Shown here: in pieces, positions 8,757 through 16,862 of the stretch | Position numbering within the stretch: position 1 is the first letter of the stretch | Layout of the letters: the number at the start of each line of letters is the position of its first letter | Assembly: GCF_042651565.1 (NCBI RefSeq) | Contig: NZ_JBHSDF010000003.1 | DNA length: 64,000 nt | Source of the DNA: Salinispirillum marinum | Lineage (GTDB): Bacteria > Pseudomonadota > Gammaproteobacteria > Pseudomonadales > Natronospirillaceae | Strand: one strand, 5' to 3' | The notes under the pieces: generated by a model | Database searches by the model: none | What the model was told of the DNA's origin: nothing | The model's input: the letters and a program-made list of their open reading frames with translations, nothing else | Translations under genes and position numbers: made by a program

Positions 8757-9998
8757 CTATTCCAGATCCCATTCAAGACCACTGTTCAGCAAATCGGAAT
8801 ACGCCTCCAGCTTGCTGTCACCATCGATGTCCTGAATATGGAGCCATTCTACCCAGTCGCCCGTGGTACTCTCGGCGATCGTGCTGGAGACATAACCTTC
8901 GTCACTGCTCGTCAGAAGTTGAATATGATATCCCTCATAAAAGTTTGTATCAGCGGCGCTGCTGGTGCCGCCGGTGCGTGTGACCAGAATTTCCAGAAAA
9001 TCATCGCCGTTCGCATCGAACACATCTACATCGACGACCACCCCAAAAGTTGCTATCGCAGGCAATTCGACCGGTGAATCTGGGAAGTCCCCCTTCCCGT
9101 TCCCCAGCGCATAAGCGGTAGGAGTTCCATCGAATTCATGCCCGCCGCCGAGGATGTCTGCATTGCCATCGCCGTTAATGTCCACCAACTCAAGGGTGTA
9201 AAAACCCGCAGAGTCCGTAAGGGAAGTTGGCGGTTCAAAAGTTCCATCACCTCTGTTTTCGAAGATCCGGATTGCGTCCGCGTCACTCAATACCAAATCT
9301 ATATCACCATCACCGTCGATATCGGCTGCACTGCCACCGTGCCAGAAAGCGCGTATGTTCCCCACCTTTGCCGTGCCATTGATCACGTAGGTTGTCAGGG
9401 TACCGTCATCATTGAGAAAATATTGGACAGATTCTCCAGGAAACGGATCTTTATCCCAGCCATGCCCCAGCAAAACGGCGTCTAAATGGCCATTTCCATC
9501 GAAGTCAGCAATGAGGGACTTCCGAGGCCAGACCAGTTCAGGGGCTGAAGTATTCCAAGGGTTGTACAATTCCGCTGTCTCATTAGCGATACGGTAAACC
9601 TCCGTTTTCACGGTTGAATCGGCCGACTCAGCAACACCATTCAAGGTCAGCAACTCCGGTACAACATCATTATTCAAGTCGACCAGATGGCGAATGTGTC
9701 CTGTACCTCTTACACCTTCTAGCTTCTCAAAATCTATTCGATATGGCGATTCAGAGTGATAATACGAGGATCCTTCAATGCCTCGACGTTTAAAAGCAGT
9801 TCCAAGGTCCACGATGACGGGTAATGAAGATTCCGGACTGACGCTGGAATTTTCTTCGCTGCTGTTCGTGTTTGTCGTATTCGATGAGTCATCATCAGTG
9901 GTCGTATCGTTTGTCGTCTGATCGTTCTCTGCGCTAGGATTACAACCGATCAGCACAACGCATACCAGTATCAGCCAGCCCACTCCCCGCAGGTTCAT
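8757..9998 (-). CDS. FG-GAP/VCBS-repeat lipoprotein
   Basis: 413 residues. A signal peptide ends in the lipobox VLIGC (Cys about 19), predicting a lipid-anchored envelope or surface protein. Residues about 25-57 form a low-complexity T/D/N/S/E linker. The rest contains at least five FG-GAP-type blocks with Ca2+-loop-like cores: DFDGNGHLDAVLLG, DIDGDGDIDLVLSD, DINGDGNADILGGG, DANGDDFLEILVTR and DIDGDSKLEAYSD. Such repeats form beta-propellers used for extracellular binding. Its codons look more AT-rich than its neighbours, which may point to later acquisition. Ligand unknown. Start has a G-rich ribosome site (AGGGGGG). Confidence 0.85.
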   Translation of the reverse strand: MNLRGVGWLILVCVVLIGCNPSAENDQTTNDTTTDDDSSNTTNTNSSEENSSVSPESSLPVIVDLGTAFKRRGIEGSSYYHSESPYRIDFEKLEGVRGTGHIRHLVDLNNDVVPELLTLNGVAESADSTVKTEVYRIANETAELYNPWNTSAPELVWPRKSLIADFDGNGHLDAVLLGHGWDKDPFPGESVQYFLNDDGTLTTYVINGTAKVGNIRAFWHGGSAADIDGDGDIDLVLSDADAIRIFENRGDGTFEPPTSLTDSAGFYTLELVDINGDGNADILGGGHEFDGTPTAYALGNGKGDFPDSPVELPAIATFGVVVDVDVFDANGDDFLEILVTRTGGTSSAADTNFYEGYHIQLLTSSDEGYVSSTIAESTTGDWVEWLHIQDIDGDSKLEAYSDLLNSGLEWDLE

Positions 9999-10115
9999 GC
10001 TTTACCCCCCCCTATTGCTTGTTTTTTAACTACACCGAGATAAAAGGAATGTCAAATTTGCCCCCACTCTGCCGACCACCGCAACAATGACTATACTCAA
10101 GCCACATTCTTAGCC

Positions 10116-10991
10116 ATGTTGACCCATCGCCCTATGTCGAAAATTGATCCATCCATAGCCCTTGATGTCCACGCCAACGAGGCCGCCTGCCCGTTCACCG
10201 AGCCGCGCGCTCGGGCCGCCCATAAGGGGCACTTTGGGCACATTATGGTCGTGGGTGGTCACGTCGGCATGGCTGGAGCGGCGCGTATGGCGGGCGAAGC
10301 AGCATTAAGAGTTGGAGCAGGTCGAGTTACGTTGGCAGTGCACCCCGAGTCACGCCTGCTTGCGGGCGCGGGTTGCCCGGAGTTGATGGTGCACGGCATC
10401 GCCCACCCCGATGTATTGGACGCGGCGTTCGACCCCATGTCATTGCTGTTGGTCGGCCCCGGACTCGGACAAGATGACTGGTCGGAAGCGATGTGGCGCC
10501 AGGCATTGCACAGCGGCAAACCCATGGTGTTAGACGCCGATGGTCTGAACTGGTTAGCGCGCCACCAGAAGCAACACCTACCCGCGGGCTTTGTGGGCAC
10601 ACCGCATCCGGGTGAAGCGGCACGCTTATTGTCGTGCCAAGTGGCCGACATTGAGCACAATCGCCCCGCCGCCCTACACGCATTGATTCAAACCTTCGGT
10701 GGCGTCTGGGTATTGAAAGGTGAGCGCACGTTAATTGGTGATGGCAGCCAACACCTGATGAACACAACGGGCAATCCCGGCATGGCCACGGCGGGTATGG
10801 GCGATGTGCTTACCGGCGTGATCGGTGGACTCTGGGCACAGGGGCTCTCACCATGGGATGCCGCGCGCTGCGGCGTCTTCGGCCATGGTCGGGCGGCCGA
10901 TGCGGTGGCTGCCGAGCTAGGTGAGCGCGGTATGCTGGCGACAGATCTGTTGCCTTGGCTTCGCCGTTGGGTGAATGGCAAGACGACGTGA
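10116..10991 (+). CDS. nnrD: ADP-dependent NAD(P)H-hydrate dehydratase, stand-alone
   Basis: Up to 291 residues. It has the ribokinase-like fold of the YjeF C-terminal domain: GHIMVVGGHVGMAGAARMAGEAALRVGAG, LLVGPGLGQDDW, LDADGLNWLA, GTPHPGEAARLL, and the nucleotide/substrate loop GNPGMATAGMGDVLTGVI. The enzyme dehydrates damaged NADHX/NADPHX back to NADH/NADPH. Many gammaproteobacteria carry it fused behind the NnrE epimerase; here the epimerase half is absent and no tsaE or queG gene is adjacent. The ATG at 10134 is an alternative start; neither start has a clear ribosome site. A TATACT -10-like hexamer is at 10092. Confidence 0.9.
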   Translation: MLTHRPMSKIDPSIALDVHANEAACPFTEPRARAAHKGHFGHIMVVGGHVGMAGAARMAGEAALRVGAGRVTLAVHPESRLLAGAGCPELMVHGIAHPDVLDAAFDPMSLLLVGPGLGQDDWSEAMWRQALHSGKPMVLDADGLNWLARHQKQHLPAGFVGTPHPGEAARLLSCQVADIEHNRPAALHALIQTFGGVWVLKGERTLIGDGSQHLMNTTGNPGMATAGMGDVLTGVIGGLWAQGLSPWDAARCGVFGHGRAADAVAAELGERGMLATDLLPWLRRWVNGKTT

Positions 10992-11093
10992 CAGGATACG
11001 CTAAGGGCATGACATTCGTCAGCGGCAACGGGCGCTGAACTGGGCTATACTCCGCGTCCGATTTTGGTCTGTGACCCGCCTTGAGAAAACTCC

Positions 11094-12923
11094 ATGCTGA
11101 CGCTTTTTGAACGTTTTATTAAACCCTTTCCACCCGCCGAACCGGAGCAACCACCCGCGACCTTGGTGGCGTTTTGTCGGCACTACATGCGCGGCATGGA
11201 AGTGCCGTTGCTGATTATGTCGTTACTGACCGCGACGGTCGCCATCATCGAAGTCTCGTTGTTTGGCTTTCTCGGCCAACTGGTCGACTGGTTGGTGGAC
11301 AAAAATCCGGAGACCTTCTTTCAAGAAGAAGGGCGGCGTTTGGCGTGGATGGGTTTGACGTTACTGATCATTTTGCCATCGGTCATCTTCCTGCACAGTG
11401 CGGTGGTGCACCAAACCCTGTTGGGTAATTTCCCCATGGTGATCCGTTGGCTGGCGCACCGCTATCTGCTGAAGCAAAGCTTGTCGTTTTATCAAAACGA
11501 TTTCGCTGGGCGCATTGCCACCAAGGTGATGCAGACTTCTTTGTCCGTGCGTGAAACCGTAATGAAACTGCTCGATGTAATGGTGTATGTGGTGATTTAT
11601 TTCACCACCATGATCATTCTGGTCGCGCAGGCCGACTCCCGCTTGGCCCTGCCTTTGGTCGGCTGGTTGACCGCTTACATCGCGGCGCAACTCTATTTTG
11701 TGCCGCGCCTGAAACGCGTATCTACCGAGCAAGCCGAGGCCCGCTCGATGATGACCGGACGCGTGGTGGACAGCTACACCAACATTCAAACCGTTAAACT
11801 CTTTGCCCACACCGACAGCGAAGGCGACTACGCACGCGACAGCATGGATGGCTTTCTGGATACCGTGTACCGGCAAATGCGTTTGGTTACCCTGTGGAAT
11901 GTTACCGTGCAAACCATTAATTACACATTGGCCTTTGTGATTTCAGCGTTGTCACTGTGGCTCTGGTCGCTCAGCGCGATTTCGATTGGCGCGATTGCGA
12001 TAGCCATTAGCTTGTCGCTGCGCTTGAACGGTATGGCGCAGTGGATTATGTGGGAGGTCAGCGGACTGTTTGAAAACATCGGCGCGGTGGCCGATGGTAT
12101 GACCACGCTGTCGCATCCGCGTGATGTGGTGGATGCACCCGATGCCAAACCCTTAGTCGTAAACGCCGGTGAAGTGATCTTCGATCATGTGCGCTTTCAT
12201 TACGGCAAAGAAAGTGGCGTGATGGAGGACCTATCCATTCACATCAAGCCCGGCGAAAAAGTTGGTTTGGTGGGCCGTTCCGGAGCCGGAAAATCGACCT
12301 TGGTGAATTTGTTGCTGCGTTTTCACGATGTCGAAGGCGGGCGCATTTTGATCGATGGGCAAAACATCCACGAGGTACAACAAGAAAGCCTACGCGCACA
12401 TATTGGTATGGTGACGCAAGACACGTCCTTGCTGCACCGTTCGGTACGGGAGAACATTTTGTACGGCAAACCCAGCGCCAGCGAAGCTGAACTCCTCGCT
12501 GCGACACAGCAAGCCGAAGCGCATGAATTCATTCAAGAACTCAGTGACCCGCAAGGCCGCACCGGCTATGACGCCCAAGTGGGTGAGCGCGGCGTGAAAT
12601 TATCTGGCGGACAGCGCCAGCGCATTGCCATTGCGCGCGTATTGCTGAAAGACGCACCCATTCTGGTGCTGGATGAAGCCACGTCCGCCTTGGACTCGGA
12701 AGTTGAAGCGGCCATTCAAAAAAGTCTCTACAAATTGATGGAAGGCAAAACCGTGATCGCCATTGCGCACCGCTTGTCCACCATTATGGCGATGGACCGT
12801 CTATTGGTGATGGATCAAGGGCAAATTGTCGAGGAAGGTACGCATGCCGAATTGGTGGCCAAGGGCGGCATTTATGCCCAACTGTGGGCACACCAAACGG
12901 GTGGGTTTCTCGGGGAAGACTGA
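11094..12923 (+). CDS. ABC exporter, fused permease-ATPase (MsbA-like)
   Basis: 609 residues. About six membrane helices in the first 330 residues are followed by a full ATPase domain: Walker A GRSGAGKST (about 394), Q-loop TQDTSLLHRS, signature LSGGQRQRIA (about 503), Walker B ILVLDEATSALD and H-loop IAHRLST. This is a half-transporter that dimerises, of the lipid/drug exporter class. The family includes MsbA and multidrug exporters, and the substrate cannot be read from sequence. It appears monocistronic; a TATACT hexamer lies at 11046-11051 before it. Confidence 0.9.
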   Translation: MLTLFERFIKPFPPAEPEQPPATLVAFCRHYMRGMEVPLLIMSLLTATVAIIEVSLFGFLGQLVDWLVDKNPETFFQEEGRRLAWMGLTLLIILPSVIFLHSAVVHQTLLGNFPMVIRWLAHRYLLKQSLSFYQNDFAGRIATKVMQTSLSVRETVMKLLDVMVYVVIYFTTMIILVAQADSRLALPLVGWLTAYIAAQLYFVPRLKRVSTEQAEARSMMTGRVVDSYTNIQTVKLFAHTDSEGDYARDSMDGFLDTVYRQMRLVTLWNVTVQTINYTLAFVISALSLWLWSLSAISIGAIAIAISLSLRLNGMAQWIMWEVSGLFENIGAVADGMTTLSHPRDVVDAPDAKPLVVNAGEVIFDHVRFHYGKESGVMEDLSIHIKPGEKVGLVGRSGAGKSTLVNLLLRFHDVEGGRILIDGQNIHEVQQESLRAHIGMVTQDTSLLHRSVRENILYGKPSASEAELLAATQQAEAHEFIQELSDPQGRTGYDAQVGERGVKLSGGQRQRIAIARVLLKDAPILVLDEATSALDSEVEAAIQKSLYKLMEGKTVIAIAHRLSTIMAMDRLLVMDQGQIVEEGTHAELVAKGGIYAQLWAHQTGGFLGED

Positions 12924-12970
12924 GTACGGCGTGCAGGGTGGCGGTACCCGGCGTGGTTAACTATAGTAAC

Positions 12971-13008
12971 AGCGTATAGATGCACGCGCAGAACGTGCAC
13001 ATTACGCT
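12971..13008. promoter_or_regulatory. nested inverted repeat upstream of binding-protein gene
   Basis: Outer arms AGCGTA (12971-12976) and TACGCT (13003-13008) enclose inner arms TGCACG (12981-12986) and CGTGCA (12994-12999), with a 7-nt centre. The site ends 24 nt before the start of the solute-binding gene. It may be a leader hairpin or a dimeric operator; no T-run follows, so it is not a terminator. Confidence 0.4.
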
Positions 13009-13032
13009 TACTCATCATTCAGGAACGTAGTT

Positions 13033-13812
13033 ATGCAGTCCTCACTATTCCATGTTTTACCCGCGTTTTTACGGCGTTGGTGTGGTGCTCTGAGCTGCGT
13101 GCTGGGGCTCACTGCCATAAGCCACGCCAACGAACTGGCGATTGTCGGCACCGCCGAACCCCCACTGAAGATGCAACAGGCCGACCGTTTTACCGGTATC
13201 GATATCGACATTGTGAGCGAAGCCTTTCAACGCTTGGGTGTCGATCACCGGTTTATCCTGGTGGAGAGCGGTACGCGTATGTTGCACATGCTGAGCCAGG
13301 GGCAAGCGGATATGGGTTTGGTGTTGTCCCACAGCCCAGAGCGCGAAGCCATAGCCTACTACCCGGAAGAAAGCTATTTAGACCTCGACTGGAATTTCTT
13401 CATTCATCGCGACAATATCGGGCGAATTTATTTCCACAGCTTCGAAGACTTGCAAGGCTTGCGCATTGGCGCCACCCAAGGCTATGCCTATACAGAAGCG
13501 TTTTGGAACGCGGGATTGGAACTCGATATGGTCACCCAAAATGACCTGCAACTGGCGAAACTACGTGCCGGCCGCATTGATGCCGTAGCCTTGAATACCA
13601 TTGCCACGCGCTATGAGCTCGGCCTATTAGGTTGGCGCGATGAAATCACTTACGTGAATCCGCCGTTACGGTCTGCTACTTACTACAACGTTTTTTCCAA
13701 AGCCAGCACCTACCCTAACTTGCCACAACTGGTGGTGGACTACAGTCAAACCATTGCAGCCATGAAGGCAGACGGCACCATCGATCGAATCAAAATGCGC
13801 TATTTGGAATAG
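13033..13812 (+). CDS. solitary periplasmic solute-binding protein (SBP_bac_3 type)
   Basis: 259 residues with an N-terminal hydrophobic export signal ending near ISHANE, then ELAIVGTAEPPLKMQQADRF-type lobe one with TGIDIDIVSEAFQRLGV, and lobe two starting LRIGATQGYAYTEAFW. These are family 3 solute-binding signatures. No transporter subunits adjoin it. It shares the single-gene character and overall layout with 1412-2179, suggesting paralogues used as independent binding or signalling proteins. Start supported by AGGA 8 nt upstream. Confidence 0.85.
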   Translation: MQSSLFHVLPAFLRRWCGALSCVLGLTAISHANELAIVGTAEPPLKMQQADRFTGIDIDIVSEAFQRLGVDHRFILVESGTRMLHMLSQGQADMGLVLSHSPEREAIAYYPEESYLDLDWNFFIHRDNIGRIYFHSFEDLQGLRIGATQGYAYTEAFWNAGLELDMVTQNDLQLAKLRAGRIDAVALNTIATRYELGLLGWRDEITYVNPPLRSATYYNVFSKASTYPNLPQLVVDYSQTIAAMKADGTIDRIKMRYLE

Positions 13813-13886
13813 CCGAACAGAAAGGGGCACGTTTCTCTCATCAACTAAACCTCCTGGCTCAGCACTTCCCATCCCAGCACATCTTG

Positions 13887-14228
13887 TCAAAGCACCTTCA
13901 TATCACGCGCCAACCAAGCCCCGCAACCGACCAGCAAACCGGCCGACACCATGGCGCCGACCGTGAGTAAGCTGAGCGTATCGCCGGCCGAGAGCCACGC
14001 CCACACATCACGCAAGCGCAACCATGGCTGACCTTGCAACAGTACAACAGCACTGACCAACAGCGGTGGAATCGCCAACAAACCACGATACTCTGCCGAC
14101 GACGATGCGCCCGATTCGCTGGGCAGCGCCGCTAACACCCCGGCGGTGAAGCCATTGTCTTCCACATAGGTTTGCTGGGCCTTTAATTGCTTGGCCAGTT
14201 GTTGCTCCCATGCCTTATCGATGTTCAT
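13887..14228 (-). CDS. small two-helix membrane protein after ECF sigma
   Basis: About 113 residues from the ATG at 14228, whose ATGA overlaps the sigma-factor stop. A charged N-terminal helix (MNIDKAWEQQLAKQLKAQQ) is followed by two hydrophobic segments (about 48-63 and 80-104). Translational coupling to the sigma gene and the topology suggest an anti-sigma-like or accessory role, but no zinc-finger motif (HxxxCxxC) is present and I do not recognise the family. Third gene of the leftward cluster 15437-13887. Confidence 0.65.
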   Translation of the reverse strand: MNIDKAWEQQLAKQLKAQQTYVEDNGFTAGVLAALPSESGASSSAEYRGLLAIPPLLVSAVVLLQGQPWLRLRDVWAWLSAGDTLSLLTVGAMVSAGLLVGCGAWLARDMKVL

Positions 14229-14782
14229 GCCTCGTGCCCCCAGGTCGCCAACAGGCGACTCAATGTTTGCTTCCCACGCAAGATGTGGGTTTTCACCGTA
14301 CCGACAGGTACACCCATAATATCGGCCACCTCGCGGTGCGAAAAGCCGTCCGCGAAACACAATTCGATCGCCCATTGTTGCGGCGCACTCAACTGTTTCA
14401 TGGCGCGGGTGAGGTCGCGCGTTTGGGTCAGTTGATCAGCCATCGTTAGCGCGTTGTCATCACCTTCCTGTTCATTTTCCACCATCACATCCCAATCCAC
14501 CCATTCCGGTTGCTGCCGACGCCACTGACTGGCGGCCAGATTGAAGGCTATACGGTACAACCATGTACTCAGCTTACCGTCGCCACGAAATGCGGGCAGT
14601 GCCGCATAGGCTTTAATGAAGGTTTCTTGAGCGAGATCATCGCCCAGTGCCTCATCGCCATTGCACAGGCGGCGCGTCCACTGGCGCACGGTGGACTGAT
14701 GTCGCAAGACCAATTGCGAATAGGCATGGCGATCCTGCCGTTTGACCACGCGCTCGATCAGCGCGGCGTCCGTTATCGACAT
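14225..14782 (-). CDS. ECF-type RNA polymerase sigma factor
   Basis: About 185 residues. Region 2 (AYSQLVLRHQSTVRQWTRRLC, DDLAQETFIKAYAALPAF, KLSTWLYRIAFNLAASQWRR) and region 4 (MKQLSAPQQWAIELCFADGFSHREVADIMGVPVGTVKTHILRGK segment) are complete, with no region 3, as expected for an RpoE/SigW-like factor. Start at 14782 has AGGA 8-9 nt upstream and lies 4 nt after the stop of the preceding DUF6249-like gene. It is coupled to a small membrane protein downstream. The divergent GIN-domain gene is the most likely nearby target. Confidence 0.9.
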   Translation of the reverse strand: MSITDAALIERVVKRQDRHAYSQLVLRHQSTVRQWTRRLCNGDEALGDDLAQETFIKAYAALPAFRGDGKLSTWLYRIAFNLAASQWRRQQPEWVDWDVMVENEQEGDDNALTMADQLTQTRDLTRAMKQLSAPQQWAIELCFADGFSHREVADIMGVPVGTVKTHILRGKQTLSRLLATWGHEA

Positions 14783-14786
14783 CCGA

Positions 14787-15437
14787 TTATCCTTGCTCCG
14801 TCGACCGGTCGACCCAGCGCCACAGGCATACCTGAGCCACCCCAATGCTCATGGGGATAAACCCCAATGACCCGACATCAAATCCCGCCAACATTCCCAG
14901 CGGCAGCAGAACAGCAAAGCCCAAGCCGATATTACGCACACCACGGCGTAGGTTATTATTTTCGGCCACGACTTCATCGCCCGGCAGTAAGGCATCCGGC
15001 AGTTCGCGCCCGGCTTCTAAGGCTTTCAATATAATCTGCGCCCGCAACTCGGTACGTCGAGCCTTGCTACGATAATGCAAAACGGCCACCACAATCACCA
15101 CCAGCACGGGTCCGCCAAACAGAAAGATAATACCGAACAAGGGAATTAACATAGAAAAGGCCACATCATTGGAGCTGCGCGCTATGGCCTCTCGAATGGG
15201 TGCGGAAAGCTCGGTGTTTTGGCTCGACTGCGCTGCACCATCATTCGGGATCAGTGGTTCGATCCGCACAGGCTGCCCGGTTGGGTAAACGTCGGTGGCC
15301 GAAATACCACCCTGTTGATCCGCCACCGCCGGCACACTTTGTAGACCTAAACCGACTACGGCAAATAGAAGCGTCAAGCCATAGCGCACCCTTGCACCAA
15401 ACCATCTTACCGGGGGTGAAACATGCTGCGACCACAT
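14787..15437 (-). CDS. DUF6249-like exported/inner-membrane protein
   Basis: 216 residues: signal-like helix (about 17-38), a polar periplasmic stretch (about 40-92), a hydrophobic helix (about 94-119), a cytoplasmic segment rich in charged residues (KARRTELRAQIILKALEAGRELPD), then two short helices. The RAQIILKALEAG element followed by RGVRNIGLG is characteristic of the DUF6249 family, which often adjoins ECF sigma factors. Role unknown; as first gene of the cluster it may sense envelope state. Start has GAGG 8 nt upstream. Confidence 0.7.
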   Translation of the reverse strand: MWSQHVSPPVRWFGARVRYGLTLLFAVVGLGLQSVPAVADQQGGISATDVYPTGQPVRIEPLIPNDGAAQSSQNTELSAPIREAIARSSNDVAFSMLIPLFGIIFLFGGPVLVVIVVAVLHYRSKARRTELRAQIILKALEAGRELPDALLPGDEVVAENNNLRRGVRNIGLGFAVLLPLGMLAGFDVGSLGFIPMSIGVAQVCLWRWVDRSTEQG

Positions 15438-15491
15438 AAATAATTCCTCATCATTAATGTCTTCTCTTTGACGACAGCGGACACCTGTTTA

Positions 15492-15523
15492 GATTCAAAA
15501 AATATTTTTCTTTTTGTTGAATC
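15492..15523. promoter_or_regulatory. long inverted repeat between ECF cluster and GIN gene
   Basis: Perfect arms GATTCAA (15492-15498) and TTGAATC (15517-15523) are separated by 18 AT-rich bases, midway in the 143-nt divergent region. This size fits a dimeric regulator bound on one face of the helix, controlling both transcription units. A third TGAATC lies at 15535-15540. Confidence 0.4.
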
Positions 15524-15580
15524 CAAAACTAGACTGAATCGCATCTTAACGTGGACATTAATCACATTATAGGAAGTTCC

Positions 15581-16372
15581 ATGATCTTTCCCCTTTGGCG
15601 ACTGCACGTTCTATTTTTGTCCACCTTATTGGTATTTGCCTACCAATCCGCGCTGGCGGATACCTTGCGTCAGGAATACCCCATTGCCGATGTGCGTTCC
15701 GTATCAGTCGGCAATGCCGCCCACCTGACCCTTCGACAAGGTGACCGCGAAACATTGTATGTTGAAGCCACGGAAAACGGACTCGCCCGCGTTGAAGTCA
15801 CCCAACGAGGCGATGAGTTAACGCTGGGCGTCAGCTCAGGCAAGCGCTTTTTCTGGTCTTGGTTCAACCGGAATGCGGACCGCGTACACTTCGTTTTGGA
15901 AGTGCGTGATCTGGAACATTTGCACGTATCAGGTGCCGTAGAAGCCTGGGTTGAGGCCATTGATACCGACACCTTTCGCCTACAAGTCAGTGGCGCCAGT
16001 GAAGTCAATGTCGGCTTGTTGCAAGCGGAAACGGCGCGCGTACAAGCCTCCGGCGCCAGCCAGGTGACCATTGACCGCCTGCATACGCAAAGCTTGGATG
16101 CCGACGCATCCGGCGCCTCACAGATCACCTTAGCCAACGGTGAGCCGATGGCCTTGTTGATCGCTCAGGCCAGCGGGGCCAGCCAAATAGAAGCCCACAA
16201 CCTGCCCACCACGGAAGCCAATGTCGCCGTGAGTGGTGCCTCAAAGGCACAGGTCCATGCGCTCGAACAACTGAACGTCGAAGCCAGTGGTGCCTCACGC
16301 GTGGACTATCTCGGCAACCCGCGCATTCAGCAACGCACGTCAGGCGCGAGTAACGTGCGGGCGGTACGCTGA
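15581..16372 (+). CDS. exported GIN-domain (DUF2807) beta-helix-like protein
   Basis: About 263 residues. The signal peptide ends near ALA-DTLRQ. The mature part is the head-GIN/DUF2807 domain of putative autotransporter-adhesin type. Eight turns carry the repeat core [VAT]SGA[SV]: VSGAVEAWV, VSGASEVNV, ASGASQVTI, ASGASQITL, ASGASQIEA, VSGASKAQV, ASGASRVDY, TSGASNVRA, spaced about 18-20 residues, as in a right-handed beta-helix. No autotransporter barrel is present. Start 15581 is supported by AGGAAG 6 nt upstream; the longer frame from 15551 lacks one. It is divergent from the ECF-sigma cluster and probably belongs to that response. Confidence 0.8.
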   Translation: MIFPLWRLHVLFLSTLLVFAYQSALADTLRQEYPIADVRSVSVGNAAHLTLRQGDRETLYVEATENGLARVEVTQRGDELTLGVSSGKRFFWSWFNRNADRVHFVLEVRDLEHLHVSGAVEAWVEAIDTDTFRLQVSGASEVNVGLLQAETARVQASGASQVTIDRLHTQSLDADASGASQITLANGEPMALLIAQASGASQIEAHNLPTTEANVAVSGASKAQVHALEQLNVEASGASRVDYLGNPRIQQRTSGASNVRAVR

Positions 16373-16389
16373 AATCACCTAGGTAAACG

Positions 16390-16845
16390 CTATTTTGCCG
16401 ACACATGCTTGGCTAAAAAGCGGTCCAAGCTGTCGGCAAAGGCCTTTCGGTCGTTTTGATTGAGAGCCGCCGGGCCACCCGTGTGCACACCGCTGGCACG
16501 CAGATTCTCCATAAAGTCACGCATGTTGAGGCGTGCCTTTATGTTTTGTGTGGTGTACAGCTCGCCACGCGGGTTTAGGGCATGGCCGCCCTTCTCAATC
16601 ACTTCGGCCGCCAAGGGAATGTCGGCCGTAATCACCAAATCGCCCGCGTTTAACCGCCGCACGATTTCATTATCGGCCACGTCAAAACCTTGCCCCACTC
16701 GCAGGCTATCGATCCACTGCGACGGTGGCGTCTTCATCGGCTGGTTTGCCACCAGCGTCATGGGCACCCCAACGCGCTCCGCCGCCCGGAACAAGATTTC
16801 CTTGATTACGCTTGGACAGGCATCGGCGTCGACCCATATTTTCAT
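16390..16845 (-). CDS. YaiI/YqxD family (DUF188) PIN-like protein
   Basis: 151 residues. MKIWVDADACPSVIKEILFR at the N-terminus, VITADIPLAAEVIEKG and ALNPRGELYTTQNIKARLNMRDFMENLR are hallmarks of the UPF0178/DUF188 family (E. coli YaiI), with conserved acidic residues arranged as in PIN-type nucleases. Biochemical role is unproven. The frame extends upstream to 17265, but the homologous domain begins exactly at the ATG at 16845, 17 nt after the stop of the ATPase gene, so the two are likely co-transcribed. Confidence 0.85.
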   Translation of the reverse strand: MKIWVDADACPSVIKEILFRAAERVGVPMTLVANQPMKTPPSQWIDSLRVGQGFDVADNEIVRRLNAGDLVITADIPLAAEVIEKGGHALNPRGELYTTQNIKARLNMRDFMENLRASGVHTGGPAALNQNDRKAFADSLDRFLAKHVSAK

Positions 16846-16862
16846 GGTTGCTTTATTGCTCG

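Noticed and set aside
11361..11912. 183-codon open frame antisense to the ABC exporter
   Set aside because: It mirrors the transporter codons, has no ribosome site or recognisable domain, and the sense gene is certain.
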